DNA of 64,000 nt from Atopsyche davidsoni (Eukaryota; Arthropoda; Insecta; Trichoptera; Hydrobiosidae), in the NCBI GenBank assembly GCA_022113835.1, contig JAILWY010000023.1, forward strand, positions 2,294,001 to 2,358,000. Reading direction: 5' to 3'. Shown here in pieces: positions 51,401 to 61,670 of the stretch. The translations under genes and the position numbers were made by a program. Numbering within the stretch: position 1 is the first letter of the stretch; the number at the start of each line of letters is the position of its first letter. The notes beneath the pieces are model-generated. The model was not told where the DNA came from. It saw nothing but the letters and a program-made list of their open reading frames with translations, and did no database searches.

Positions 51401-54400
51401 ATATTGAGTATATATAGTAATTTATAAGTATATGTGATGATGTTTTATTTATTACAATAATAATAATACTCACTAAGCCGTTTTATATCGCTGCATTGAT
51501 TTCGATGAATTTGTGTATTATTCAACCGAGAAAATGCTGCGTTTTTTTTAAAAACCGTTAAAGCAACAGCAGTTTTCAATATAAATCCCAAAGATCACAA
51601 TTTTTTTTAAAATTAATTTGCAGTAATGCTAGTTTTTATTTACATAAAAAAACATGACTTTTGACACAATTTTTACTGATAAATTTTAAAAAATGTTTTA
51701 ATTAGCATGCAGACATGTTGTGCTTTTTGCTGCAACGAATCTTCAGTTAAAAAATAAGCTACTTTATTGAAAACGCATCGCATTTACAGTAATGTATCGT
51801 CCCAAATATAGCGTGCCAAGTCGCACAAAAAAAAAAGAAAATCGTCACATTTACAGGAAAACTTTAATTTAAAATTAATTAAAAACATTATTCAATATAT
51901 CTAGCGTTGGGGAATGCTTCGTGAGAGAGCAACAATAAAATATAAATTTTGCCGGATGACAGAAGAAGAGTCGACGACAGACTCTCGTATTGTCTGTAAT
52001 CCAATACCAACGTTATTCATTTAGTCTAAGCCAGGGGTGGCCAAGGTGTCGGCGGCGTAACTACCCCTGGTCCAATGTGCATACCTCCAAAGAAGAAATC
52101 ATTATTTTTCTGTAATCAAAATAACATGATATTGAATTTTTATGCTGCAATAAATTGTTAATGATTTTAGTCTTGCGTTTCGACTCTGGTAATAGTGCCA
52201 TCTTCAAGCAATAAATAAACGATACATTTTAATTTTGTATTCTAGGTATAGTGCACACCTCTCCGAAGACCAATTTGCTGGATTCGCGCAGGTGAGGCGG
52301 TAACAAAGCAGTTATCAACATCAGGATGCTGTCCGCCAATTTCGAAACGATATTTAGCCATTCCGGTATTCTGCCATTCTTTGTAATAAAAAAATTATTT
52401 CAATAAAATAATGACAAATTACGTGTTTGTATTAATTATACTCTCTTTTGCAATCAGATAATGAAATCGCATGATGGAAATTAATTAAAGTTTACAGAAT
52501 AGAAAATTAAACAATGTGCATGTGTGAGAAAATCAAAACCATAAATAATAAAAAAAAAGTCTCTTATCAAGAAAAATAAATCTAGTCTGAATAGAATAAT
52601 ATATTTAATTGTTACGGTTTATATTACATTAATTTTATTACTAATTAAGCATATATAGTCTATATATACGAAGCACAGCAAAGTTTCATACGAATGCATC
52701 GTCAACTGTGCCTTCCAATAGCCTTTTATATATAGCCTGTATATTTATATCAATTTTATATCAATATTTAGTTAGAGAAATATACATAAATATAATTTAA
52801 TTTTATAAACGTCCATCAAAGAAACAATCATCGACCTCGCCCACTTTTCTAAATTTCCATAGTCTTAGTCCCCAGCACTTCCATCAGGTCCCACCTCGAC
52901 CACGTCCTCGAGAAATGCCTCTTCATTCTTCAACCCTCCATCCACTCAACCCCAATGACCACATTGTGACATCTGAGCCTGAAGAGCTGGTGAGCCTGAA
53001 GATAGAAGAAGACGTGACCTCTTGGTCATCAGAACTTGTCGGCAGAACTAATTGTATGAATGGGGTTGTCCTTGCTTTCGCCCGGATGGCTCGGCCGCGC
53101 CTTGGATGCCTTTCAAATCGTTTCACAACGCGTTGAAGAATCTAGACTCCCATCTGCCGAATTCCGTGAAAATGCAATTAAAATTATACGAAAAAAAAAT
53201 AGTATAATAATAGTATTTTAACTTCATCAACTGTGAAGAGATTAATTGAAAAATGCAGGGAGACTGGATTCGTTGGAGACGCTAAACACACTGGTCGTCC
53301 AAAAACAAGCCGTTCAAATATCAATATTTACAAGAATTACAAGCTTTGACAAGAATTGCAAATTACAAGAAGCTCCCTACAGCGTATACTAACTAAAGAT
53401 CTGTGTCTCCATGCTTACAAAATTCAATTGACACAAGAACTGAAGCCCAATGACCATACACAGCAAAAAGAGACGAAGTTAAAAAAACTATTCCGACCAT
53501 GTTTTTTTTTTTTTTTAAGTGTTCCCAATACTGCAAAAATGGCGACAAATTCAAATCTTGCGTTAATTTTGGGACACCCTATATAAATCCGTGTGTGTGT
53601 GTCAAAAATACCGAAAATGACAAAATATAAAGAATAACTGCGCATTGACAGTGTATGTGGCATCTAATTACATGCGACATCTCGTACGCCGGCGTAGTTT
53701 TACACTCTGGTAACACCGATAAGTGCCGCGGACACGCGCCACGGACCCGCCCAGCGATACTCAACCTTTTATCCCTCCGGGCCACATACACAAGCTTGCC
53801 ACGTTACACATTTTTTGCAACATTTTTTTGGGTGATGACCCTTTTTTTTTAGGCCATCCATGTAAAATTAATTTGTGATAAATAAATAAATCACAAAATC
53901 TAAATATATCGATTTATACATTTTACGTTCTATAAGTAAAGAAATTCGATATTTTTGACAGAGAGTACTTGGTGGAATTCCATTTTAATATTTTTGAATA
54001 AAATACTTGAGTGATTTTCCACGTGTTAGTTTTTATTTGTGACCGGTTTCGCCATCCTTTCGCCAAACAACTCTGTTTGATAATGCCAACGTGAAAGGTT
54101 GGCGAAACCGGGTATGTGGAAAGTCACTCAAGTATTTTATTCAAAAATATTACTATTAGTATAAATGGAGGCGCGTGTATATGTAATTAAACAATTACTA
54201 ACAATTAAAAACAGTTAACTGTAAAAAATACCCCCGAAACCTTAAATTAGGTTTAATTATATTATATATGATGACCAAAAACCATAATTCTGAATAGCAT
54301 TTCGAGGTTTACAATAATGATGCTACTTTTGAGTGAAAATCATCTCAATATACGTATTTATTTTTATCATTCATAAGCTATTAGACCATTTTATAAAGTT

Positions 54401-57400
54401 TAAATACAGGTGGTATTCACAGCGTCAAGAGCAGAAGGACGTTACAATGTCCAATACAATTAAATTTGCTTTCACCATTTATAGCAAGTAAATCCTAAAG
54501 TCAAAAAACCATCAATTCTATCACCTACTTCTTGCAATATTTGAACGATGGGTGTTTTTTTATTTGTTGTTATCTCTTTTGAAGTTCTGCAGCATTGCCA
54601 TGAATTCGGCATACACAGTGCTTAACAATGAAGAAAACTGTAATTAACTTTTAATCAATTTTTCGGGCGATGACTCTTTTTAGGCCATCCATTTAAAATT
54701 AATTTGTAAATTAATAAATAAACCACAAAGCTTCAATTTTATTTCCAATTTCATTGTGGAATAACAGTGTTTGGGCCGCGGACCGCAGATTGGGTGCGAC
54801 TGGACTAGACCGTCCTTTGCGTTCGACAAGCCGCAGTATTTCTTAAACCCGCGCAAGTAAAGCATTGCGATGCGAATGTCTAAAATCTGTCGTCTGATTG
54901 GTCAAATTTATTCAAGGTCAAATATCTGACCTATGCGAGAACGAATTTTGAAACTTCTTTCGTCCACTGTAGTCGTAAGGACAAATTTATTTTTCATCGC
55001 CCGTCATTGCTAAGCAATTTATGTGAATTTTATTTATACTATATAATTGATTTTACAGACTATAGTAATGTAATTATAGAACTACAATATTCTGGAATAA
55101 TAAATGGCCACAAGAGAAGACGAATGTATAATAATGAGGATCTTATAACCATGGTTCTGTAAAGAAGAGGCTATACAGATAGGAGACCAAAGTATTTAGG
55201 AGCACATGCTTAACGTTACCGGAATTTGTTTTTTTAAATTAAAATAATAAAAGACATCGAAGGATTTTCTTTCCATTGAATCTGTAAATAATTTATAATA
55301 AAAACAGTAATTGAAAAAACTTTTTGCTCCAGCCGGGCTCGAATCTGGCCTCTGCGGTTAGACAGCTGAACATTTTCTTTCGCCGTGAAAATATAATGAA
55401 TGTGTAACTGTACTTAAGTGTTTTTCCGCGCGTCCAAATGGCGGAAATGGCAGCCATCTTGTTTGGGTGACATTTGCAAATATCACATTCAGAGAAAATT
55501 ACTTAATAACACGTCTTTGAAGCGAATAGCACAGCCGTTACTTTGACTCGAGTGGATACACGCATAATGTATAATTACTTGTTTTTGGTTTGATAATTTA
55601 CCGTTAAATTCACAAACAACGAGTATACATAATGACTTAGACTAATAATAAAAGTTTAACCTGCTCGAAGCATATTTTACTGAGACTATAAGTATAATCC
55701 TAAGTATTTACAGTTGCTATGCAAAGCTTTCATATTCCCATACATTTTACGCACTGTAAGTAATAGAAACAATAAATGGAAGCGCATGTATATGTAATTA
55801 AACAATTGTTGACAAAATAGTAAAAATACCTTCGAAACCTTAAATTAGGTTTAATTATATATATAATGATCAAAAACCATTATGCTGAATAGCATTTCGG
55901 GGTTTACAAAAATGATGCTACTTTTGACTGAAAATCATCTCAATATACGTATTTATTTATAATATTCATAAGCTATTAAATATTTTTATAAAGTTTAAAT
56001 ACAGGTGGTATTCACAGCGTCAATATCAGAAGGACGTTACAATTTCCAATATAATTAAAACTCGCTTTCTCCATTTAGTCACTAATGTCCTTATAGCAAG
56101 TAAATCCTAAAGAAAACTTTAATTAACTTGATAGAGGCAGGAAGTCGGGAGTACAGCCGAATTGGAAGGAAAAACATGCTTAGTAAAAAGAAGGAGAGAC
56201 ACTCGAAGAAGAAGAGAGACAGGACGCGAATAATTGAAGGCTTTCTATTCTGGTGCAAACTGGTTATCCTCGTTCTGCAGAGAAAACGTAACAGGAAACC
56301 AGCCCCTATTCTCTTGGCTACTGTATTATGTGGTATTCAGTTTCACAGTTCAAAAAAGATTTTACTGTACAAAAAGAGCTTGTGTTACTTGCCTTCATTG
56401 CGAAACTCTAAATAATAAAAAAAAAAATATTTTATTCGTACGTAGGGCCTAAAAATCATTTTGATTATTTTTTTGCATTTTTTTAAAAACTTAATTTCGC
56501 ACTCATCTACTAAGTTTTATAGCAAAAGCGAAGTGCTTAAATTTTTGTTAACATATCGTAAAATCGTTGACCTGTTCTGATCTGTTTTTGCAATGCGATG
56601 TTTTGGCTGACCTGTGTGCTTAGTGGATAGACGGTTGATTATCGATTGAAAAAACCGATGTGATAGTTCAGTTTGTTCGAATTCAATAATTTTCTCGAAA
56701 AGTCCGATCCTGGCGTGGGTGAGGCCAGAATGCGTCAGGAAAAGCTGTTCAGATTTGCATGAAACGGAACACCAAGTGTACGAAGCACGCAGTCAATGGT
56801 GTGTGAGTAGAAAATAATAAGATGCTCCACAAGGAGGGCAAGACTCGATTAAGTAATCGGAAAAGTTTCTATTACTCGATTTACGTACACACTGTACTCC
56901 GAGAACGTGAACCTTGCTTTTTGAGCATCGCTCATTACTTTCGTCTTTGTAGGATTCCTATGAAGCCTACTTGCTACACACGTCGCGACGAACTTGCAAT
57001 TAGCCAATAGCATCTTATTATGCCTTGTTTGCTTAGGCAAACCATAAAAAAACACTATAAATAATATAACGATATTGGTTGATTACAAGTCATGCATGCA
57101 AACAAAGACAAAACTAATAATCGAAGACCACAAGAGAAAATATAAAACTTATCACTTGCTTATCAAAATGAACTTTGCTCTTTGAACTATTGAACATCAT
57201 GCGACATTTTTTCTTTTGGACGATTTGTCAGGTATTCTGAGTAAGCCGTTGAAAAGCGCAAGCTATGTTTTTAAAAGACTAGAGATGGCAAAGAAAATAC
57301 GGCTTTCACAAACTGGGATTGATCTATCAGTTTTCAGGACCCTTAGAATATATTTGGTATATAATTCAGTATCGATCACTGAAATGTGCAAACCGTAAAA

Positions 57401-59582
57401 ATTAAAATGTTTTTATTTTAAATAAGCCGGCGATTATTTTTTTCACTATCGCAAAGTGTTTTAGGATTTGAAGCCATTAAAATGTCGCGTGCTCTGGATT
57501 ACAAGGCGCTAAAGACCGTATGAGAAATCGATAGCTCAGCGTCGGCCTAATTGGTCGGAGAGAAGAGCAACGTTCTCTTAACAAGAGATACTCGGTTCGA
57601 TGCCGTGCTCGGGGATTAATATTTTCTTTAGAAAGAAAATTGAAAACTCACTATCAGAGCAAGACACTCGAAGGTTCCAACGCTTGCAACTTTGCGATTC
57701 TTACGGCAAGTATCAATTGCCAAAATGATAAAAGCAACAACTGAAAGTATGACTGGAAAAAAATGTGGAGTATATTTTTTTATAATTAAATTAAAACAGT
57801 ATGTTAGTGAGTTAATGATCGGTAATGGAGTAATGGACATGGAATGATTGTGCAGGGATGTGATCTGAAAATACCTTGTCGAGTTGGGGTACTAAACGCT
57901 ATAGCTTTGCGAGGAAAGGGTTATATAATAATGCTATTGGGCAGCAGCAATATAAAACTGCGGTGTAGGAGAACCTTGGGACTTACTACACTATATTCCC
58001 CTTAGAAAACCATGAACACTGGCTCAGCATGAGTATATGCTCAGCCAAATGGACGCCAACCTCCTCTGAAGAGAGACACTTGATGAAGAAATTTTTGATT
58101 GTTATTTACTGCAAGATTATCTATATGCATGCAAATCTTTTGAGGAAAAAGTAAAGGAACTAAATGGGTTAAGGATGGAGTCAAAATTGAGTTGAGATCT
58201 ACAGAGAGCTGAAAAAATCAACAGATGGATCAAAGAGAGAGAATACCACGTTACAGGTGAGCAACAAGAAATGGCAAAAAAATCCCTGAGGATGGACCGA
58301 AACGCCGGAGCAGGTGAGGTTGATATATGTGGTTACTGCGTGAGTAGGACTTCAAAGCATTTGCCAACAATGGTTGTCGAAATGTGGTGTGAGCATTTCC
58401 TTCTCAGTTGGGCAATCAGAGCACAATGGGAATGCATCCTCCGAAGTTCGTGAAATACGAGCAAACGATTTTTAAGTTGTAGATCCAAAACGGAGGATCC
58501 ATTGCATCTGTCTTGGCCGGTTGATCTTTATAAAGATTGAATATTTGCTTGTGTAAATATGAAAATGAAATCGGCCACTTCCTTCGGCAGTCGAACAGAA
58601 CGACTCCGATTCTGGTTTGTATTAGGCTCGATTTTTGTAATGAACCATTGTTATGCATCAGCAGTGTTTTTTTGTAAAAAAAAAAAAAAAAAACGCAAAC
58701 CTGAGAGCATATAAACAAGATGGAATTAACAATCGATTAATTGTAGTTGATTGTAACAGTTTCCGCATCACTTGTTCCTGGCAAGGAAGCCGGAAGAGGA
58801 GAGGCTTAGAGAGTTACAAATTCAAGCGAGTCACCAGACAATGGGCGACGACCTCCTTGTATAGTAAAACCAAAAATGTTGTATGTCGTTTTTATTGTAT
58901 CTACTTTTTACAGTATTTAATCTAATTTAGATAAAATAAACTCTTCTCTACACGATATAAGGGGTCACGATTTCTTTGATCAGAAGAAACAGGTTCAATT
59001 TTGGCAAAATTTTTCATAATTTTGTGTTTGAAAATTCATCGTGTATTTGTAAGCAATAGCTATATTTTTTAAAAATATTTTACGACAACGCGTTATTTAT
59101 ATTTTCTTATAAAAATAACTAATTTATAACATGCAAAATAAAATCCTAATAAAAATTATAGTATGGTCGTAAAGGTACTTCATAATAATTGTTTATCTTA
59201 CTCTAAAATATTTTTTTAATTGCATGCAACAAAGAGTTTTTTTATATGTATTTTTTTCTACACAAACTCAATAACGAAAATAGAGAAATTCACGTACGCT
59301 ACCACCTAAACCACATCTCGTAAGCCCCAAACCTGCACCAGGACCTGAGGACACCCACAATCTAAAATCCATCTTACATTCGCGCGCCTGAGAATATCTT
59401 CAGATGTTGTTTTTTTTTTTTATGAATTAGAATAATTTAGTCAAAACAAATAAAAATATTCTTACCTGCTGAAAATACTCTTCGTTTCCGCGACATATTC
59501 CCGGAAAAAAAGCGACAAAAATAAACCAAAACATTTCCAATCGACGCATGCGATCCATCATACCGAAAATCTTCATTTTCAT
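42161..59582 (-). CDS. Ance: Angiotensin-converting-enzyme-like peptidyl dipeptidase (M2), loop-expanded and anchored
   Basis: Fourteen exons in transcript order: 59582-59466, 49867-49791, 49598-49379, 49289-48866, 48043-47852, 47495-47381, 47281-47129, 47036-46912, 46778-46694, 46398-46305, 45711-45637, 45316-45242, 44118-43985 and 42437-42161. All junctions are GT-AG and in phase: 720 residues. Signal peptide about 1-32, one M2 domain, hydrophobic C-terminal tail. Zinc site HHEMAH (His450, His454) with Glu478 in FHEAV. MWAQNW and SKYH conserve substrate-binding Gln and Lys/His; Tyr586 and Tyr589 are kept. Differences: HEMGH to HEMAH; CHASAW to CTASAW; both chloride-site arginines appear as Lys (555, 588); 68 residues between two cysteines that in ACE are five apart. 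M2 enzymes remove C-terminal dipeptides from peptides outside the cell. Family certain; activity plausible, specificity probably altered. The first exon is inferred from phase and signal peptide. Confidence 0.93.
42462..43391. mobile_element. Non-autonomous hAT element with perfect 8-bp target duplication
   Basis: Left end CAGGGGTCCCCAACC, right end (complement) CAGTGGTTCCCAATGGC. Flanked by CACTAAAG at 42454-42461 and 43392-43399, identical. No transposase frame. Contains a (TG)n run at 42553-42573. Lies in the last ACE intron, 24 bases from the acceptor. Confidence 0.92.
43400..43854. mobile_element. hAT-type element of the CATAGG family, degenerate right end
   Basis: Begins CATAGGTTCCCAAACTATT and shares TCGTCGACCCCTTGTCGAG and GTAGACCCCCATTTACAG with the element at 44498. 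The right end (GACTACTGTGGAACC) is decayed and no clear target duplication remains. A mariner-like piece (ACAGGGTGCGCCAT near 43525 and a [14 protein letters not shown] reading on the plus strand after 43640) is nested inside. Confidence 0.65.
43985..44118 (-). CDS. Ance: ACE exon 13: tyrosine/chloride-site helix
   Basis: Encodes [20 protein letters not shown] and [15 protein letters not shown]. Aligned with ACE PYIRYF, the two catalytic-site tyrosines are kept, but the arginine that binds the second chloride is Lys588. Helix residues FHEALC read IYDQLC here. Confidence 0.92.
44250..44477. mobile_element. 228-bp hAT MITE
   Basis: Ends CAGGGGTAGCCAACCC and (complement) CAGGGATGGCCAACCC. Flanks TTCTACTG and TACTACAG agree at 6 of 8 positions, as expected for an old target duplication. 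Lies in ACE intron 12. Confidence 0.7.
44498..45160 (-). mobile_element. hAT element carrying a broken ZBED/SCAND3-like transposase end
   Basis: Ends CATAGGCTCCCAAACTATT and (complement) CATAGGTTCCCAAAGTGG, flanked by identical GTTTAAGC at 44490-44497 and 45161-45168. The minus strand reads [18 protein letters not shown], then [37 protein letters not shown] and [15 protein letters not shown]. This is the C-terminal dimerisation region of hAT transposases of the ZBED5/SCAND3 type. In-frame stops (for example the Trp of YPALW is TAG) and frameshifts show it is dead. Internally deleted. Confidence 0.85.
45637..45711 (-). CDS. Ance: ACE exon 11: WRW...WW segment
   Basis: A 75-nt exon, too short to stand out as an open frame. 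WRWQVFQDG and [10 protein letters not shown] align with the ACE segments WRWRVFDG and WWSLRLKYQ. The arginine of WWxLR (first chloride site) is Lys555. Flanked by TTTCTAG and CAG-GTAAAT, phase 0 on both sides. Confidence 0.92.
46912..47036 (-). CDS. Ance: ACE exon 8: zinc-binding HExxH exon
   Basis: Encodes [20 protein letters not shown] followed by HIQYYLQY. Both zinc histidines and the catalytic Glu451 are present, but the Gly of HEMGH is Ala453. The exon ends at NP and is completed as NPA-FHEAV by exon 9, where most ACE family members have NPG-FHEAV. Confidence 0.95.
48097..48329 (-). repeat. Dispersed repeat family A, copy 4
   Basis: Same repeat as 1825-2107, now shown in sense on the plus strand with end block TGGTCGCCAACCTCCTCTGA and GATGAAGAAGATGAA. 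Inserted in ACE intron 4 next to a GC-rich unidentified block (48360-48720). Confidence 0.75.
48866..49289 (-). CDS. Ance: ACE exon 4: disulphide loop with long insertion
   Basis: Starts [18 protein letters not shown] and resumes family similarity at [11 protein letters not shown]. Between Cys156 and Cys225 lie 68 residues rich in Tyr, Gln, Gly, Ser and Glu, with repeated YGQ/YQG/QEY words. In human ACE the equivalent cysteines enclose five residues. The insertion sits inside one continuous exon, so it is not a retained intron with its own splice sites. Confidence 0.93.
50046..50236 (+). repeat. Dispersed repeat family A, copy 5 (internally deleted)
   Basis: Begins GGCTACCATTCTGTAC, TGAGCGTGTATAAAGGATCGG and ends AAATGGTCGCCAACTTGATGAAG, lacking the GAAAACCATGAACACTGGC block of longer copies. 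In ACE intron 1. Confidence 0.7.
51321..51417 (+). repeat. Diverged 49-bp tandem duplication
   Basis: GATTTTCAGGGGCCTGTGAG at 51321 and GATTTTCAGGGGGCTATGGG at 51370 start two adjacent units that continue with GTAATTA-GGG-A-ATA. About 75-80 per cent alike by eye. Confidence 0.75.
53225..53583 (+). pseudogene. Mariner-like transposase N-terminal fossil
   Basis: Broken plus-strand frames read [28 protein letters not shown] and [19 protein letters not shown], then TQELKPNDH. This is the paired helix-turn-helix (DUF4817-type) region of mariner/Tc transposases. It ends in GGGACACCCTATA, a mariner-type terminal repeat. The catalytic domain is missing. Confidence 0.7.
53951..54153. repeat. Foldback/MITE family F, copy 2 (complete)
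   Basis: Arms 53987-54021 (AATATTTTTGAATAAAATAC) and 54114-54150 (GTATTTTATTCAAAAATATT) are complementary over about 35 bases, and an inner arm pair carries GGTTTCGCC / GGCGAAACC. The whole can fold into a long hairpin. Relatives at 41650 and 60092. Confidence 0.8.
54161..54500 (+). repeat. 340-bp direct repeat G, copy 1
   Basis: Shares long blocks with 55772-56112, such as ACCTTAAATTAGGTTTAATT, GATGCTACTTTTGA and TACAGGTGGTATTCACAGCG. No terminal repeats or coding potential recognised. Confidence 0.85.
55325..55372 (-). repeat. tRNA-like SINE fragment
   Basis: Minus strand: GTTCAGCTGTCTAACCGC followed by CCAGATTCGAGCCCGGC, resembling the anticodon-to-T-arm part of a tRNA with a B box. No A box at the right place, so a fragment. 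Confidence 0.35.
55772..56112 (+). repeat. 340-bp direct repeat G, copy 2
   Basis: Second copy of 54161-54500, same orientation, 1.27 kb apart, roughly 85-90 per cent alike by eye. It contains an extra CACTAATGTCCTT segment near its end. Confidence 0.85.
57528..57612 (+). repeat. tRNA-derived SINE head
   Basis: ATAGCTCAGCGTCGG resembles an A box, and CGGTTCGATGCCG a B box, about 50 bases apart. Longer and less symmetrical than a tRNA gene; no acceptor stem. Read as a SINE promoter region. Confidence 0.5.
57818..58095 (+). repeat. Dispersed repeat family A, copy 6
   Basis: Runs from GATCGGTAATGGAGTAATGG to ACCTCCTCTGAAGAGAGACA and ACTTGATGAAGAAAT, with the GCTATTGGGCAGCAGCAATA block. In ACE intron 1. 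Confidence 0.75.
59466..59582 (-). CDS. Ance: ACE exon 1: signal peptide exon (inferred)
   Basis: ATG at 59582 opens 39 codons: a Met/Arg-rich start, hydrophobic core [16 protein letters not shown] as likely cleavage region, then NEEYFQQ to a phase 0 donor CAG-GTAAGA. The next known exon (49867) begins in phase 0 and lacks a start, so the join is consistent. It is separated by a 9.6-kb transposon-filled intron, so transcript evidence would be decisive. Confidence 0.65.
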
Positions 59583-59730
59583 GCAAATATTTCGATAAGA
59601 CGTTATTTTGAGAAGAATCCCACGGGGGGCATATTAAAATGATTGATCTATCGATTTATCGTTTATTGATCGTATAATCGTGAGTATATCATGTTTTCCA
59701 CTGGATTTGCGATGACAACACGAGCCGCGC

Positions 59731-59735
59731 ACTGA
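59731..59735 (-). promoter_or_regulatory. Candidate ACE initiator
   Basis: TCAGT on the minus strand (GTGTCAGTGCGCGG) in a CpG-rich patch 150 bases upstream of the signal-peptide ATG. No TATA box was seen. A second TCAGT lies near 59908. Position and motif only. Confidence 0.3.
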
Positions 59736-60091
59736 CACTCGACCGCCGCTAAGAGAAGCGCTTCTTCGGTGGTTTTACTTGACTGTGGTGAAGTTTTGCG
59801 GGTTTTGCGGGTTCGTTGGAGTTTGGGAGACTTGGCGAGACAATATGGTCTCCAGGACGGATGCACGAGAACTGAGCAGCGTATTTCAGTGTAGCGTGAA
59901 GCGGTTGGCCGAGACTGAGTCTTCAGACTGCCATAAGGGGATCGCCTTCAGCAGACCGTAAAGCACCGCGCCGCTTAGAAACGTACTAATGTTTGCATTG
60001 TGAACAAACCTGATGGACTCCAGGGCCGGCTCGGGTGTATCTTCCACTCGTTATTTATCATCATCGCGCGTCACGGTGTGCGAGTACAGGC

Positions 60092-60225
60092 ATTTTAATA
60101 TTTAAAATAAAATTAATGTTTTTTTTTTATTGGTGACCGGTTTCGCCAACTTTTCGAAACCGGTCACCAATAAAAAATAACACGTGGAAAAATCTCTCAA
60201 AAACATTGATTATTGTACAGGCTTT
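60092..60225. repeat. Foldback/MITE family F, copy 3, with 19-bp perfect stem
   Basis: Arms 60127-60145 (TTATTGGTGACCGGTTTCG) and 60155-60173 are exact complements around a 9-nt loop, followed by CACGTGGAAAAATCTCTCAA as in the other copies. Confidence 0.85.
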
Positions 60226-60242
60226 TTATCACATCGAATGAA

Positions 60243-60275
<33 letters not shown>

Positions 60276-60338
60276 AAGTGTTAAAAAATCTTTTATACTG
60301 TGTATTGTTTAATCATAAAACAAATATTTTATAATTTT

Positions 60339-60566
60339 TTCTTCTTCATCAAGTGCCTCTCCTCAGAGGAGGTTGGTGACCATTTCACTGAGCTCTGAAA
60401 AAGTGATCCCATCAAGATGAACAATTTGGGTAATCTTTTGTATCAAGACGCGTCAACCCATGTTTCAGAATGTGCAAAGAATGAGAACTCTTGACGTTGG
60501 TAAATAAGCAGAAGGCCTCGTGTTTTGGCCACGTTTTTTGTAACAATAAATATAGCATCCTCTAGC
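60339..60566. repeat. Family A tail joined to retroposon and LINE fragments
   Basis: 60339-60392 is the 3'-tail block of family A in minus sense. 60391-60460 repeats the sequence of 38915-38990. 60460-60566 repeats the LINE segment GAATGAGAACTCTTGACGTTG, CACGTTTTTTGTAACAATAAA seen at 39000. The order matches the 38.9-39.1 kb region, so the retroposed block and the LINE were copied as one unit. Confidence 0.65.
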
Positions 60567-60836
60567 TCATAGGTTCTCAACGGGGGCGGTACCGCCCCCC
60601 TGTGGGCGCTGGAGCTTTCCAAGGGGGCGGTGGCGAGTCCAAGAGAAAATGGGGGGCGTTCTGAGGTTTACGGGGGGCGAAAAGATCGTATTATTATGGC
60701 CTAAATTTCAACTGTTAAAATCTCAACCTAGTTTTATAATTAACAGTATAGGGATCTAGAATGTTTTTCAATCATATTTATTAGCTTTAATTAAAGCCTG
60801 CACAGATATCGCTTTAGATGCCGCAAATAAACAAGT

Positions 60837-61035
60837 ACAGTGTGTCCAAAAAGAGTATCGGGTATTTGTTAGTTCAGCAAAACAAAAACTACTAGTAATC
60901 AAGTATTTATTTTATTGTTGATTATAAGTATACAAAATGGAAAACTATTTCAAAATAATGATGTTATCCAAACGGTGACCGTTACTCTGCTGATACTCTT
61001 CTAATCTGGAACGAAAATTGTTGATAACACGCTAA
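60837..61035 (-). pseudogene. Mariner-like element 3'-terminal fragment
   Basis: Starts with the terminal repeat CAGTGTGTCCAAAAAGAGTA and contains TCTAATCTGGAACGAA, the complement of a block at 61555-61571 in the neighbouring copy. It is therefore the end of a mariner element in minus orientation. Confidence 0.65.
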
Positions 61036-61670
61036 CAGGGTGTCCAAAAAGTGCATCGGGTATTTGTTTTTGCGTTGAAGTTGATTCGAAGTGGCTGAGG
61101 GGCGCGGAGAGAGCGTCGCGGAGTCCAACATTTTGTGGAGTTTTAGTTGCTGTGGAGCAGTACCCGGGGACGCATAGCGCTTTTTGCGTACGAGCGAATT
61201 ATCGTAACGGTGATTAAATAGTGACTGCTCAACGTTTGTATCGTGCGGAGTATCGCAATGCACCAAGTGACGATAGCATTAGAAAATGGATCCGGATGTT
61301 CGAAAATACAGGTGCGATGGTAAAAATTAAAACCTCTGGTCGCCCTCATCAGTCCGCGACCAGGACTTTATCCATCCGAAAGCGAAGCCAAGCGTCGAAC
61401 ATTAAAAAATCGTCTTTGCATTCGATTTTAAAGAAAGATTTGCATTTAAAAGCGTATAAAATTCAATTGGTGCAAGAATTGAAGGATACGGACTACGCAA
61501 ATCACTTGAATTTTGCGAACAAACTGCTGCGGCAATTCAACAACTTGCAATCTTCGTTCCAGATTAGAAGAGTGCCGTCGAAAACAAATCAAACAGTTGG
61601 TAAGCAAAGACGTGATTTACGCAATCAAGCACGTTTCGACAAAAAAAAATAATTTAGTAATCAAAAAAAA
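61036..61670 (+). pseudogene. Mariner-like element, internally deleted
   Basis: Terminal repeat CAGGGTGTCCAAAAAGTGCA, then a reading frame with AQRLYRAEYRNAPSDDSIRK, GRPHQSATRT and SLHSILKKDLHLKAYKIQLV, the helix-turn-helix region of mariner/Tc transposases. It jumps directly to the C-terminal block SFQIRRVPS / RSRLEECRRKQ. The catalytic D,D,D domain is deleted. Confidence 0.75.

Larger units (their letters stand above)
53753..54808. mobile_element. hAT-type element, composite
   Basis: Left end CAGCGATACTCAACC followed by CTCCGGGCCACATAC. A right boundary is proposed near the GGGCCGCGGACCGCAGATTGG block (about 54770-54808). A segment near 53830-53900 (GGCCATCCATGTAAAATTAA) recurs at 54680-54730. 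A foldback element and one member of a 340-bp direct repeat are nested inside. Ends are approximate. Confidence 0.45.
49868..59465 (-). other. ACE intron 1 (9.6 kb), transposon-rich
   Basis: No further ACE exon was recognised between the signal-peptide exon and exon 2. The intron holds family A repeats (50046, 57818), a 49-bp tandem duplication (51321-51417), a mariner fossil (53225-53583), a hAT element (53753-54808), foldback F copy 2, a pair of 340-bp direct repeats, and two tRNA-like SINE pieces (55325-55372, 57528-57612). Confidence 0.6.

Noticed and set aside
57528..57612. Functional tRNA gene
   Set aside because: A and B boxes are present, but no 7-bp acceptor stem or anticodon arm of normal size can be drawn.
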